6,887 nt of DNA, from NCBI GenBank assembly GCA_905371725.1, contig CAJPML010000053.1:1-6887 (forward strand), given 5' to 3'. Below the pieces are notes generated by a model. The model saw only the letters and a list, made by a program, of their open reading frames with translations. It was not told where the DNA came from and searched no databases. The position numbers and the translations under genes were made by a program. The stretch is from Leptotrichia sp. oral taxon 215. Its GTDB lineage: Bacteria > Fusobacteriota > Fusobacteriia > Fusobacteriales > Leptotrichiaceae. Below, piece after piece: positions 1 to 5,839 of the stretch; the stretch's first letter is position 1, and each line of letters starts with the position of its first letter.

Positions 1-1615
1 TTCCTACAGTATAAGTTTTTCCTGCATCAATTGGAACCCATTTATTTGTTTTTGCGTCAAGTACTTCCACTTTTTTAACTCTTGTTCCAAGAGTTCCTGC
101 TTTAGTTGCCTCAAATCTTATTCCTGCTCCATATGGGAATGCTCCTGAAGATCCTCCGTCAAGTGCAAAATTTAATGCATCTTCTATTACCTGTTTTATT
201 TCTGCACCATTCATTTTCAGAATGTAAATTGTATTTGAAGTAAACGGAAGCAATGTATACGCATCATCATATGAAATTTTTCCAGGTACCAATGAAATTC
301 TAGTTCCTCCTGAATTCATTATTACCATATCAATATTACCTGTACCCATATTTTTAAGCATATGCAGAACTGTTTCAGATACAAGGGTTGTAGCAAGCGA
401 TCCTTCAGGATTCTTTTCATTAGGTATTCTGTTTTCTGATCCACCAGGTATTTCCTGTGTTATATTACCTATTTCCTTTTTACCTAGCTCATTTTTTTCC
501 TGTTTATATTTTTCAAGGACTTTCTGTGCAGTCGGATCTTCTTTTACAAATTTTATATCTTTACGGCTGTTTATAAACTTAATAATATCTTCTTTTTCTT
601 TTCCCTGAAGCTGACTCTTTTCTCCTTTTTCATTTTTCACTTCAAAGAAGTTATCTCCAAGAACTATTGTAGGTTCAGCCTTTAATTCAGTTATTACACC
701 TTTATCATCAAATTTAACTTTCATATTTCCCACCAGATGAGAATAGCTCCATGCTTCTGCAACATATACAGGTTCTCCTGCAGGAGACATTATTTTCTTA
801 GGATACTCAGCAACCGGCTTTAATCCATATTCCTTGAAACCTTCTCCTAAAAGATAGTGAGTATCCCCTGTAATAATAAGATCTATTCCTGAAACTTTTT
901 CAGCTATTTCAAGGTTTTTTTCATATCCTGCATGTGAAAGGAAGATTATTTTGTTAATTCCTTTTGCCTGAAGTTCTTCTACCATTTTCTTAGCTGTTTC
1001 AACTTCGTCATGAAATTTTATGTCTTTTCCTGGACTTGAAGATTCAACTGTCTTTCCTACTACATCCAGTCCTACAATGGCAACATCCTGCCCCTGTATT
1101 TTCTTTATCATGTAAGGAGTCCATTTTCCTTCCAATATGCTTCCCTTATCAGGAACAACATTTGCTGAAACTACTGGTATTTTCAGTTCATCAAGGAAAT
1201 TTTTCAGAACAAGATTTCCATCATCAAATTCGTGGTTTCCTAAAGCGAATAAATCAAAATGTCCAACATTCATAAGAGCTGCATCAGCTTTTCCTTTAAA
1301 CAGTGTGTAGTAAAGCGTACCTGAAAGAGCATCTCCAGCATGCAGTACAAGATTATTTTTATTTGCTTTCTTTAAATCTGATATTCTTTGAATCATTCTT
1401 GGCATTCCACCAACATTAAGAGTAACTTTTTTCCCATTCAGAACTAATTCCATTTTTTCTTCTTCAAGGTGAGAATGGTGATCATTAATATGGATAACAT
1501 TCAATTCCAACGTTTTTGGCGAAAGTGCTTTTTTAGGAGCCGCTTTTTTCTTTGTAGCTCCCATTGCCGATATACTTAAGGCTGCAGCTAACCCTAATAA
1601 AATTAATTTTTTCAT
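1..1615 (-). CDS. Exported 5'-nucleotidase, UshA/NadN family (partial, C-terminus beyond window)
   Basis: I translated this by hand from the ATG at 1613-1615; it stays open for 538 codons and runs off the left edge. Residues 1-20 form a signal peptide (MKK, hydrophobic core, small residues near Ala20), so the enzyme should act in the periplasm. The metallophosphoesterase domain shows the dinuclear metal-site motifs: NDHH at 44-47, GD at 94-95, GNHE at 126-129, SHAG at 227-230 and GDTH at 250-253. The C-terminal nucleotide-binding domain shows NSGGTR (434-439), LLPFTSN (455-461) and GAFPYGAGIR (491-500); Phe458 and Phe493 are candidates for the aromatic clamp on the base. Family members hydrolyse 5'-nucleotides, UDP-sugars or NAD. 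The GDTH and GAFPYGAGIR forms look to me more like NadN than E. coli UshA, but substrate cannot be fixed from sequence. UshA is about 550 residues and NadN about 600, so perhaps 10-70 residues are missing. AGGAGG lies 4 bases before the ATG. Confidence 0.93.
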   Translation of the reverse strand, partial: MKKLILLGLAAALSISAMGATKKKAAPKKALSPKTLELNVIHINDHHSHLEEEKMELVLNGKKVTLNVGGMPRMIQRISDLKKANKNNLVLHAGDALSGTLYYTLFKGKADAALMNVGHFDLFALGNHEFDDGNLVLKNFLDELKIPVVSANVVPDKGSILEGKWTPYMIKKIQGQDVAIVGLDVVGKTVESSSPGKDIKFHDEVETAKKMVEELQAKGINKIIFLSHAGYEKNLEIAEKVSGIDLIITGDTHYLLGEGFKEYGLKPVAEYPKKIMSPAGEPVYVAEAWSYSHLVGNMKVKFDDKGVITELKAEPTIVLGDNFFEVKNEKGEKSQLQGKEKEDIIKFINSRKDIKFVKEDPTAQKVLEKYKQEKNELGKKEIGNITQEIPGGSENRIPNEKNPEGSLATTLVSETVLHMLKNMGTGNIDMVIMNSGGTRISLVPGKISYDDAYTLLPFTSNTIYILKMNGAEIKQVIEDALNFALDGGSSGAFPYGAGIRFEATKAGTLGTRVKKVEVLDAKTNKWVPIDAGKTYTVG

Positions 1616-1619
1616 GTTT

Positions 1620-1625
1620 CCTCCT
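1620..1625 (-). promoter_or_regulatory. Ribosome binding site of the 5'-nucleotidase gene
   Basis: AGGAGG on the minus strand, within AAAGGAGG, 4 bases before the ATG. It supports the start at 1615 and the complete signal peptide. Confidence 0.8.
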
Positions 1626-1656
1626 TTAAATTTTCTTATTTTTTATTGTCAATATA

Positions 1657-1684
1657 ATTATATCCTGATTTTCCTAAAAATCAA
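1657..1684 (-). promoter_or_regulatory. Predicted promoter of the 5'-nucleotidase gene
   Basis: Minus strand: TTGATT (1679-1684), a 16-base spacer, then a perfect TATAAT (1657-1662), about 40 bases upstream of the start codon. The -10 box and the adjacent spacer are part of a 16-base word (1657-1672) that recurs upstream of the neighbouring gene at 2193-2208. Confidence 0.6.
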
Positions 1685-1729
1685 AACTATATCATCTCAA
1701 TAATACCAGTACCAAGTTTATTTACATGA

Positions 1730-2128
1730 CTATTTTCCCTTTAATGAATCAAAATATTTAGTCAATGACGGAGAAGCAAAATAATCAAGCCATTTTTTCT
1801 CTGGAACTGTACAATACTTTGCATAGTATTGTGTCGTAACTTCTATAGGATCTTTTTCATTTACAAACAATCCTTCTTCCTGTATTATTCTTCCATAAGT
1901 AACTAGTGAGGAATTAAAATTGTCTATCATTTCTGTATTTTTATTATCTTCATGAAATGAACGTAATAAAACTTGCTTTATGATAAATCTACAACGAAAA
2001 TCTCCTGGAAATATCTCTTTTATATTTTTATATGCGGAATCAAATTTTTCATCCTTAAAAGGATCCTTTACATTACCTAAAGAAATCATACTTATGAAAA
2101 AAAATAAATATACTGCAATTTTTTTCAT
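1730..2128 (-). CDS. Small exported protein of unknown function (132 aa)
   Basis: I do not recognise this protein. Residues 1-18 look like a signal peptide: MKK followed by a hydrophobic run rich in Phe and Ile, ending near Gly18. There is no lipobox Cys, so a soluble periplasmic or secreted form is expected. The mature part is about 110 residues, highly charged and probably helical, with just two cysteines (Cys46 in the FRCRF context and Cys106 in AKYC) that could form one disulphide after export. Tyr and Phe are common towards the C-terminus. The ribosome binding site is weak: GGACGG about 9 bases before the ATG. It lies 114 bases upstream of the nucleotidase gene on the same strand, but each gene has its own likely promoter. 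The intact frame, signal peptide and promoter support a real gene. Confidence 0.75.
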   Translation of the reverse strand: MKKIAVYLFFFISMISLGNVKDPFKDEKFDSAYKNIKEIFPGDFRCRFIIKQVLLRSFHEDNKNTEMIDNFNSSLVTYGRIIQEEGLFVNEKDPIEVTTQYYAKYCTVPEKKWLDYFASPSLTKYFDSLKGK

Positions 2129-2192
2129 TAATTTAAACCGTCCTTTCTTTTTTATTTAAATATTTTTATATTAAATATCTTTTCTTATAAAT

Positions 2193-2208
2193 ATTATATC
2201 CTGATTTT
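2193..2208 (-). promoter_or_regulatory. Likely -10 region of the small exported protein gene
   Basis: Minus-strand TATAAT at 2193-2198, inside a 16-base word identical to 1657-1672 upstream of the nucleotidase gene. No good -35 box is visible at 16-17 bases (GTGCAT or TGTGCA), so the promoter may be weak or depend on an activator. The leader to the ATG would be about 60 bases. Confidence 0.45.
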
Positions 2209-2290
2209 TTAAAAATGCACACTCATTTTTTATAATTTTAAAATAGCTTATTATAAAAATAGATTAGCAAAAAATCATATTCAGAAAGAA

Positions 2291-2319
2291 TTGACTTATT
2301 TGAAAAAAAATGGTATATT
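2291..2319 (+). promoter_or_regulatory. Predicted promoter of trxA
   Basis: TTGACT (2291-2296), a 17-base spacer, then TATATT (2314-2319), preceded by TGG so that it also reads as an extended -10. Transcription should start near 2326, giving a leader of about 45 bases. The -35 box begins at the TTG that would start an N-terminally extended frame, which argues that the extension is not translated. Confidence 0.78.
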
Positions 2320-2371
2320 CAAATTATCAATTAGTTATACAAAAATAATAAATTTAAGGAGAGATGATATA

Positions 2372-2683
2372 ATGGCAATAAGTTTAAGCAATGATACTTT
2401 TGAAAAACAAATATCTAACGGAGTTACTCTTGTAGATTTCTGGGCTGAATGGTGTTCACCATGCAGATTCCAGCTTCCTATTTTAGAAGAAGTTGCAGAA
2501 GAAATCGGAAGCAAAGCAGTTGTAGCTAAAGTCAATGTAGATGAAGAACTTGAACTTGCTCAGCAGTTTGGTGTTCAGAGCATTCCTACACTGATTTTAT
2601 TTAAGGACGGAGCACCTATTGACATAATGGTGGGAGTTCAGGATAAAGAAACTCTTGTAGGAAAAATTACTAACGCACTATAA
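2372..2683 (+). CDS. trxA: Thioredoxin
   Basis: A 103-residue protein of standard thioredoxin length that reduces protein disulphides in the cytoplasm and is recharged by thioredoxin reductase (trxB downstream). The fold landmarks are in place: buried Asp22, the WAEWC segment with Cys28 and Cys31, Pro36, and the cis-proline in SIPT (Pro72). The active site reads CSPC, not the canonical CGPC, so Ser29 replaces glycine between the two cysteines. I chose the ATG at 2372 because AAGGAG lies at 2356-2361 and because the protein then begins where thioredoxins normally do. An in-frame TTG at 2291 would add 27 residues but coincides with the promoter -35 box. The 385-base gap to trxB contains a palindromic element and a candidate trxB promoter, so the two genes may be transcribed separately. 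Confidence 0.95.
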   Translation: MAISLSNDTFEKQISNGVTLVDFWAEWCSPCRFQLPILEEVAEEIGSKAVVAKVNVDEELELAQQFGVQSIPTLILFKDGAPIDIMVGVQDKETLVGKITNAL

Positions 2684-2783
2684 AATAATAATTTTTTCTA
2701 AAACATATTTTTCATTATCAAAAATGACAAAGTTGCAAAAATTAAGGGGGTTGTCTCAAAAAGAAAATTTTTAAAAAATTGTG

Positions 2784-2943
2784 AAAACTATATTTTTGAA
2801 TTATTTAAAATTTTACAACGTAAAACAGGAAATGAATTTATGAAAAGTCAACTGTTTGAGCCGAAAGACAAGTTTTGACTTTTTCTTAATGAATGACTGT
2901 TTTATATGAGTAAAATTTTAGTAAATGAATAAAATATAGTTTT
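2784..2943. repeat. Long imperfect inverted repeat (palindrome) between trxA and trxB
   Basis: The two arms match in four ordered blocks: AAAACTATATTTT (2784-2796) with 2931-2943; AAAATTTTAC (2807-2816) with 2910-2919; TAAAACAG (2821-2828) with 2897-2904; AAAAGTCAA (2843-2851) with 2875-2883. That is 40 perfectly complementary bases in arms of about 68, with similar spacing between blocks and a centre of 23 bases (2852-2874). The order and spacing make chance unlikely even in A/T-rich DNA. As RNA it would fold into a long interrupted hairpin and could limit read-through from trxA. Confidence 0.75.
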
Positions 2944-2972
2944 TATATATTATATTTATAGTTTTACTATTT

Positions 2973-2981
2973 TGATATAGT
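2973..2981 (+). promoter_or_regulatory. Candidate extended -10 promoter for trxB
   Basis: TGATATAGT: TG, one base, then TATAGT (2976-2981). No recognisable -35 is present 17 bases upstream, so this is a tentative extended -10 promoter. It would start transcription near 2988 and give a leader of about 80 bases that includes the hairpin at 3029-3058. It lies inside the putative mobile element. Confidence 0.35.
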
Positions 2982-3020
2982 CTCTTTTGGAAGCAACTTT
3001 TTCTAATTTTAAATTATAGA

Positions 3021-3068
3021 AAAGGAGGCGTACTGCCTAAAAAATTACAGGCAGAACGGTAAAAATAT
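3021..3068 (+). promoter_or_regulatory. trxB leader: distant Shine-Dalgarno with an intervening hairpin
   Basis: AAAGGAGG (3021-3028) is a strong ribosome binding site but ends 40 bases before the trxB ATG, too far to work directly. Between them is a hairpin: CGT (3029-3031) pairs with ACG (3056-3058), then one A-A mismatch, then CTGCCT (3033-3038) pairs with AGGCAG (3049-3054) around a 10-base loop. When folded, the distance from GGAGG to the ATG becomes 10 bases, an ordinary spacing. An in-frame TAA at 3060-3062 rules out an earlier start, and no Shine-Dalgarno is seen immediately before the ATG. Bridging hairpins of this kind are known from phage T4 genes 25 and 38. Confidence 0.6.
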
Positions 3069-3995
3069 ATGTATGATTCAGTAATTATAGGATCAGGTCC
3101 TGCAGGGCTGACTGCGGCTATTTACTTGAGCAGGGCAGGATTGAAAAATGTTATTATAAGCGGAGCTATGCCGGGGGGACAGCTTACATCCACAACTGAC
3201 ATTGAAAACTTTCCAGGTTTCCCAAAAGGTATATCAGGTTTTCAACTCATGGAGGATATCGCACTTCAGGCTGCAAACTTTGGTACGGAAACTTTGAATA
3301 CAACTGTTGTTTCAATTGATTTTGACAGCAGACCTTTTAAAATACATCTGAAAAATAATAGTACACTTGAAGCAAGATCGATAATTCTTTCAACAGGTTC
3401 AACTGCAAAATATCTTGGTATCGAAAATGAAATTGAGAGCATAGGAAACGGTGTAAGTGCATGTGCCACTTGCGACGGATTTTTCTACAGGGGGAAAGAA
3501 GTACTCGTTATAGGTGGTGGGGATACTGCCATGGAAGAGGCTACATTTCTTACAAAACTGGCAAGTAAAGTAACATTAGTTCATAGAAGAAATGAACTCA
3601 GAGCTTCTGCCATAATGCAGGAAAGAGCCCGTAAAAATGAGAAAATTGAATGGAAACTGAACTATACTCCATTGAAGGTTATCACTAATGAATTAGGAAA
3701 AGTTTCAGGTATAGAATTACGTAACAACGAAACAAATGAAACAGAAATAATTAATACTGACGGTATTTTTGTTGCCATTGGTCATAAACCAAATACTGAT
3801 TTCTTAAACGGAAAAATTGAACTGGATTCAAGCGGTTATATTATAACAGAAGGAAAATCTTCAAAAACAAATATTCCAGGAGTATTTGCAGCAGGTGATG
3901 TACAGGATAGCAAATACCAGCAGGCAATAACAGCTGCAGGAAGTGGGGCAATTGCCGCTCTTGATGCAAAAGAATATTTAAATGAAAATGAATAA
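3069..3995 (+). CDS. trxB: Thioredoxin reductase (NADPH)
   Basis: A 308-residue low-molecular-weight flavoprotein that passes electrons from NADPH through FAD and a disulphide to thioredoxin in the cytoplasm. Residues 6-13 carry the FAD-binding GSGPAG motif. The redox-active CATC is at 132-135. The inserted NADPH domain shows GGGDTA (149-154) and the phosphate-binding HRR (172-174), which fits NADPH preference. The C-terminal FAD motif is AAGDV at 274-278, followed by the usual Gln-Ala-containing helix. Length and motif order are those of a complete, functional TrxB; the CATC and HRR distinguish it from ferredoxin-NADP reductase-like relatives. The ATG at 3069 is the only possible start, as a stop codon lies in frame 6 bases upstream. 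Its translation signal is unusual (see the leader entry). It is on the same strand as trxA and converges with pgk. Confidence 0.97.
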   Translation: MYDSVIIGSGPAGLTAAIYLSRAGLKNVIISGAMPGGQLTSTTDIENFPGFPKGISGFQLMEDIALQAANFGTETLNTTVVSIDFDSRPFKIHLKNNSTLEARSIILSTGSTAKYLGIENEIESIGNGVSACATCDGFFYRGKEVLVIGGGDTAMEEATFLTKLASKVTLVHRRNELRASAIMQERARKNEKIEWKLNYTPLKVITNELGKVSGIELRNNETNETEIINTDGIFVAIGHKPNTDFLNGKIELDSSGYIITEGKSSKTNIPGVFAAGDVQDSKYQQAITAAGSGAIAALDAKEYLNENE

Positions 3996-4017
3996 AACTG
4001 ATATGTTTACATAAAAT

Positions 4018-4065
4018 AGGTTTCTCCATAATGTAATACAAAAGACTGCATTACAGGAGAAACCT
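4018..4065. terminator. Bidirectional two-tier terminator between trxB and pgk
   Basis: The outer stem AGGTTTCTCC (4018-4027) pairs perfectly with GGAGAAACCT (4056-4065). Inside it TGTAAT (4032-4037) pairs with ATTACA (4050-4055), and the stem can continue past one A-C mismatch with CA/TG. A bulge of four bases lies on the left side only. A T-rich run follows on the plus strand (TTTTATTTTAT), serving trxB 22 bases after its stop. The minus strand has ATTTTAT, serving pgk. This is the only strong intrinsic terminator seen in the window. Confidence 0.87.
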
Positions 4066-4126
4066 TTTATTTTATATTTCACAATAATATTTCATTATTT
4101 ATCAATTTACATAACCTAAATCAATT

Positions 4127-5353
4127 CTAGTGAGAACAACCGCATCCGCATTCTTTTTCAGCAATTGCTTCTACACCTGGTAATGGTTTACCTTCAAGAT
4201 ATTCAAGGGAAGCTCCTCCACCAGTAGAAATATGAGAGAATTTATCAGCAAATCCTAACTGAATAGCCGCAGCTGCTGAATCCCCTCCACCAATAATTGT
4301 TGTAGCTCCTGCTAAATCAGCAATTGCTTTACATACTCCTATTGTTCCTTTTGCGAAGTTTTCCATTTCAAATACTCCCATTGGTCCGTTCCATACTACT
4401 GTTTTTGCACCAACTAAAGCATCTGCAAATAATTTGATAGATGCTTCACCTATGTCAAGCCCCATCCATCCATCTTCAATACCATCTACAGAAACTGTTT
4501 TAAATTCTGTATCATTTTTGAATTCTTTTGCTACTACTGTATCTACAGGTAAGATTAATTCCACACCTTTTTCTTTTGCTTTTGCAATTAATGAAGCAGC
4601 CAGTTCAACTTTATCTTCTTCAAGAAGTGAAGAACCTGTATTTTTTCCTTGTGCCTTAAGGAAAGTAAACATCATTCCTCCACCTATTATTACTTTATCT
4701 GCCTTATCTAATAGATTTTCAATTACTCCTATTTTATCAGAAACTTTTGCTCCTCCTAAAATAGCAACTAAAGGTCTTGCAGGATTGTCTACTGCTCCTC
4801 CTATAAAGTTTATTTCCTTTTCTACAAGGAATCCTACTGCTGATTCCTTAATGTTTGAAGCGATTCCAACATTTGAAGCATGTGCTCTGTGTGCAGTTCC
4901 AAATGCATCATTTACAAAGACATCTCCTAATGAAGCCCAATATTTTCCTAATTCAGGGTCATTTTTAGATTCTTTTTTACCATCTAAATCTTCAAATCTT
5001 GTATTTTCAAACATTAAAATTTCCCCATCTTTTAATTCTGCTATTGCAGTTTCTAATTCTGCTCCTCTTGTTTCCGGAACAAATTTAACAAGCTTTCCTA
5101 ATGCTTCTGCCAATCTTTTTGCAACAGGTGCTAAAGTTTTAGAAGCTTTATCTTCTTCTGCCTTAACTTTTCCTAAATGTGAAAATGCAATAACTTTTCC
5201 ACCATTTTCCAGAATATACTTTAATGTAGGCAATGCTGCAATAATTCTGTTATCATCAGTAATTACCCCATCTTTTATAGGCACGTTGAAATCCACTCTT
5301 ACAAGTACTTTTTTACCTTTTACATCTAAATCTTTTAATGTCTTTTTAGCCAT
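4127..5353 (-). CDS. pgk: Phosphoglycerate kinase with a C-terminal Cys-rich tail
   Basis: A 408-residue cytoplasmic glycolytic enzyme that transfers phosphate from 1,3-bisphosphoglycerate to ADP, making ATP. The N-terminal substrate domain shows VRVDFNVP (18-25), Arg36, HLGK (59-62), ENTRF with Arg119, and HRAHAS with Arg156. The C-terminal nucleotide domain shows GGAKVSDK with Lys203, WNGPMGVFE (321-329), GGGDS (355-359) and TGGGAS (377-382). All expected catalytic and binding residues are there. The odd feature is the end: after the usual terminus near residue 399 the protein continues with a tail of Cys402, Cys404 and Cys406 in a CxCxC pattern, ending Ser-His. Bacterial PGKs are typically about 395-400 residues without it. 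AGGAGG (5359-5364) sits 5 bases before the ATG. The gene has its own promoter 97 bases downstream of the SemiSWEET gene. Confidence 0.97.
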   Translation of the reverse strand: MAKKTLKDLDVKGKKVLVRVDFNVPIKDGVITDDNRIIAALPTLKYILENGGKVIAFSHLGKVKAEEDKASKTLAPVAKRLAEALGKLVKFVPETRGAELETAIAELKDGEILMFENTRFEDLDGKKESKNDPELGKYWASLGDVFVNDAFGTAHRAHASNVGIASNIKESAVGFLVEKEINFIGGAVDNPARPLVAILGGAKVSDKIGVIENLLDKADKVIIGGGMMFTFLKAQGKNTGSSLLEEDKVELAASLIAKAKEKGVELILPVDTVVAKEFKNDTEFKTVSVDGIEDGWMGLDIGEASIKLFADALVGAKTVVWNGPMGVFEMENFAKGTIGVCKAIADLAGATTIIGGGDSAAAAIQLGFADKFSHISTGGGASLEYLEGKPLPGVEAIAEKECGCGCSH

Positions 5354-5358
5354 TGCTT

Positions 5359-5364
5359 CCTCCT
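5359..5364 (-). promoter_or_regulatory. Ribosome binding site of pgk
   Basis: AGGAGG on the minus strand, 5 bases before the ATG, as expected for a highly expressed glycolytic gene. Confidence 0.8.
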
Positions 5365-5396
5365 ATAATAAATTATTTTTTTCTTTATTTGATTAG

Positions 5397-5425
5397 ATTA
5401 TAGCACTGTTTAACTGTATTTTCAA
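5397..5425 (-). promoter_or_regulatory. Predicted promoter of pgk
   Basis: Minus strand: TTGAAA (5420-5425), a 17-base spacer, TATAAT (5397-5402) preceded by TGC, making an extended -10. The spacer contains ACAGT twice at an 8-base period (plus-strand ACTGT at 5405-5409 and 5413-5417). The leader would be about 35-40 bases. The architecture is nearly the same as that of the SemiSWEET promoter. Confidence 0.75.
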
Positions 5426-5450
5426 GAGTTATTTCTTTATGTGTAATTCC

Positions 5451-5714
5451 TTAAAATGAAGTAATAAATGTCAGAAATCCTAATACGACACCTGCAGTAT
5501 TTGGAATAATAAGTATAAAATCTTTCTTTGGTTCCTTAGTCCATCCGTAAATAACCCATATTAAACAGGAAAAAGATGCAAATAAAGGCTGCCAAGGTTG
5601 TGATTTAGTTCCAGACAGGTTCGCTATAATTTGCGGAATATATGCTATAAAAACAAAAACTCCAATAAATGCCCCAATTGAACCCACTATAGTGTTAATC
5701 TTACTTTTGTTCAT
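5451..5714 (-). CDS. SemiSWEET-type sugar transporter (PQ-loop family)
   Basis: An 87-residue membrane protein with three hydrophobic segments (about residues 6-33, 43-58 and 65-86), the single three-helix bundle of SemiSWEETs, which work as homodimers to carry mono- or disaccharides across the inner membrane. The first helix has the PQ motif at Pro27-Gln28 in the YIPQI context. Trp53 and Asn72 fall where the sugar-pocket Trp and Asn of characterised SemiSWEETs occur. I chose the ATG at 5714 because AAAGGAG ends 5 bases before it. An ATG five codons earlier, at 5729, overlaps that ribosome binding site and has none of its own. The gene lies upstream of pgk on the same strand, with no visible terminator between them, so read-through into pgk is possible. 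Sugar specificity cannot be read from the sequence. Confidence 0.88.
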   Translation of the reverse strand: MNKSKINTIVGSIGAFIGVFVFIAYIPQIIANLSGTKSQPWQPLFASFSCLIWVIYGWTKEPKKDFILIIPNTAGVVLGFLTFITSF

Positions 5715-5752
5715 TTCTACTCCTTTCATAACTTGAAATTTTTAAGCAATAT

Positions 5753-5781
5753 ATTTTAACACAATCAAAAATAAATTTCAA
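5753..5781 (-). promoter_or_regulatory. Predicted promoter of the SemiSWEET gene
   Basis: Minus strand: TTGAAA (5776-5781), a 17-base spacer, TAAAAT (5753-5758) preceded by TGT, an extended -10. The leader would be about 30 bases. The same -35 hexamer, spacer length and TG extension are found in front of pgk. Confidence 0.65.
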
Positions 5782-5839
5782 TGTTTTACTACCATTCTAT
5801 TTTTGTTAATTCGGATTTTTTAATTAAATTTCAATTTTA

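Larger units (their letters stand above)
2729..3000. mobile_element. Possible decayed MITE-like or IS-derived element, no transposase
   Basis: This covers most of the 385-base gene-free gap between trxA and trxB. The core is the long imperfect palindrome described separately at 2784-2943. Further out, AAAGTTGC (2729-2736) is matched in inverse by GCAACTTT (2993-3000). GTTGTCTCAAAAAG (2750-2763) also matches the inverse of 2983-2996 at 11 of 14 positions. The GGGGGTTGTCTCAAAA string resembles terminal repeats I associate with IS elements in low-GC bacteria, but this is from memory. No clear target-site duplication is visible and no transposase frame remains, so the boundaries are uncertain. 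Confidence 0.4.

Noticed and set aside
1036..1275. Plus-strand open frame inside the nucleotidase gene
   Set aside because: Antisense to the strongly supported metallophosphoesterase coding sequence; no start signal or family features.
2291..2371. N-terminal extension of thioredoxin from a TTG codon
   Set aside because: The TTG is part of the -35 box of a strong promoter, the transcript would begin downstream of it, and the ATG at 2372 has its own ribosome binding site and gives a standard thioredoxin.
2684..3068. Active insertion sequence or transposase fragment
   Set aside because: No frame of useful length with transposase residues is present; only palindromic and IS-end-like sequence remains.
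3044..3076. Possible leader peptide from ATT in the trxB leader, overlapping the trxB start
   Set aside because: ATT starts are very rare, the codon lies in the hairpin loop, and the bridging-hairpin explanation accounts for the distant ribosome binding site better.
3266..3469. Minus-strand open frame within trxB
   Set aside because: Shadow of the trxB coding sequence, with no ribosome binding site or recognisable features.
4434..5396. Long plus-strand open frame (320 codons) opposite pgk
   Set aside because: It lies antisense to a clear pgk gene, is rich in Ser, Pro and Phe as expected from reading the reverse complement of that gene, and has no recognisable domain.
5715..5729. Five-codon earlier start of the SemiSWEET gene
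   Set aside because: These codons contain the AAAGGAG ribosome binding site for the ATG at 5714, and no site precedes the earlier ATG.
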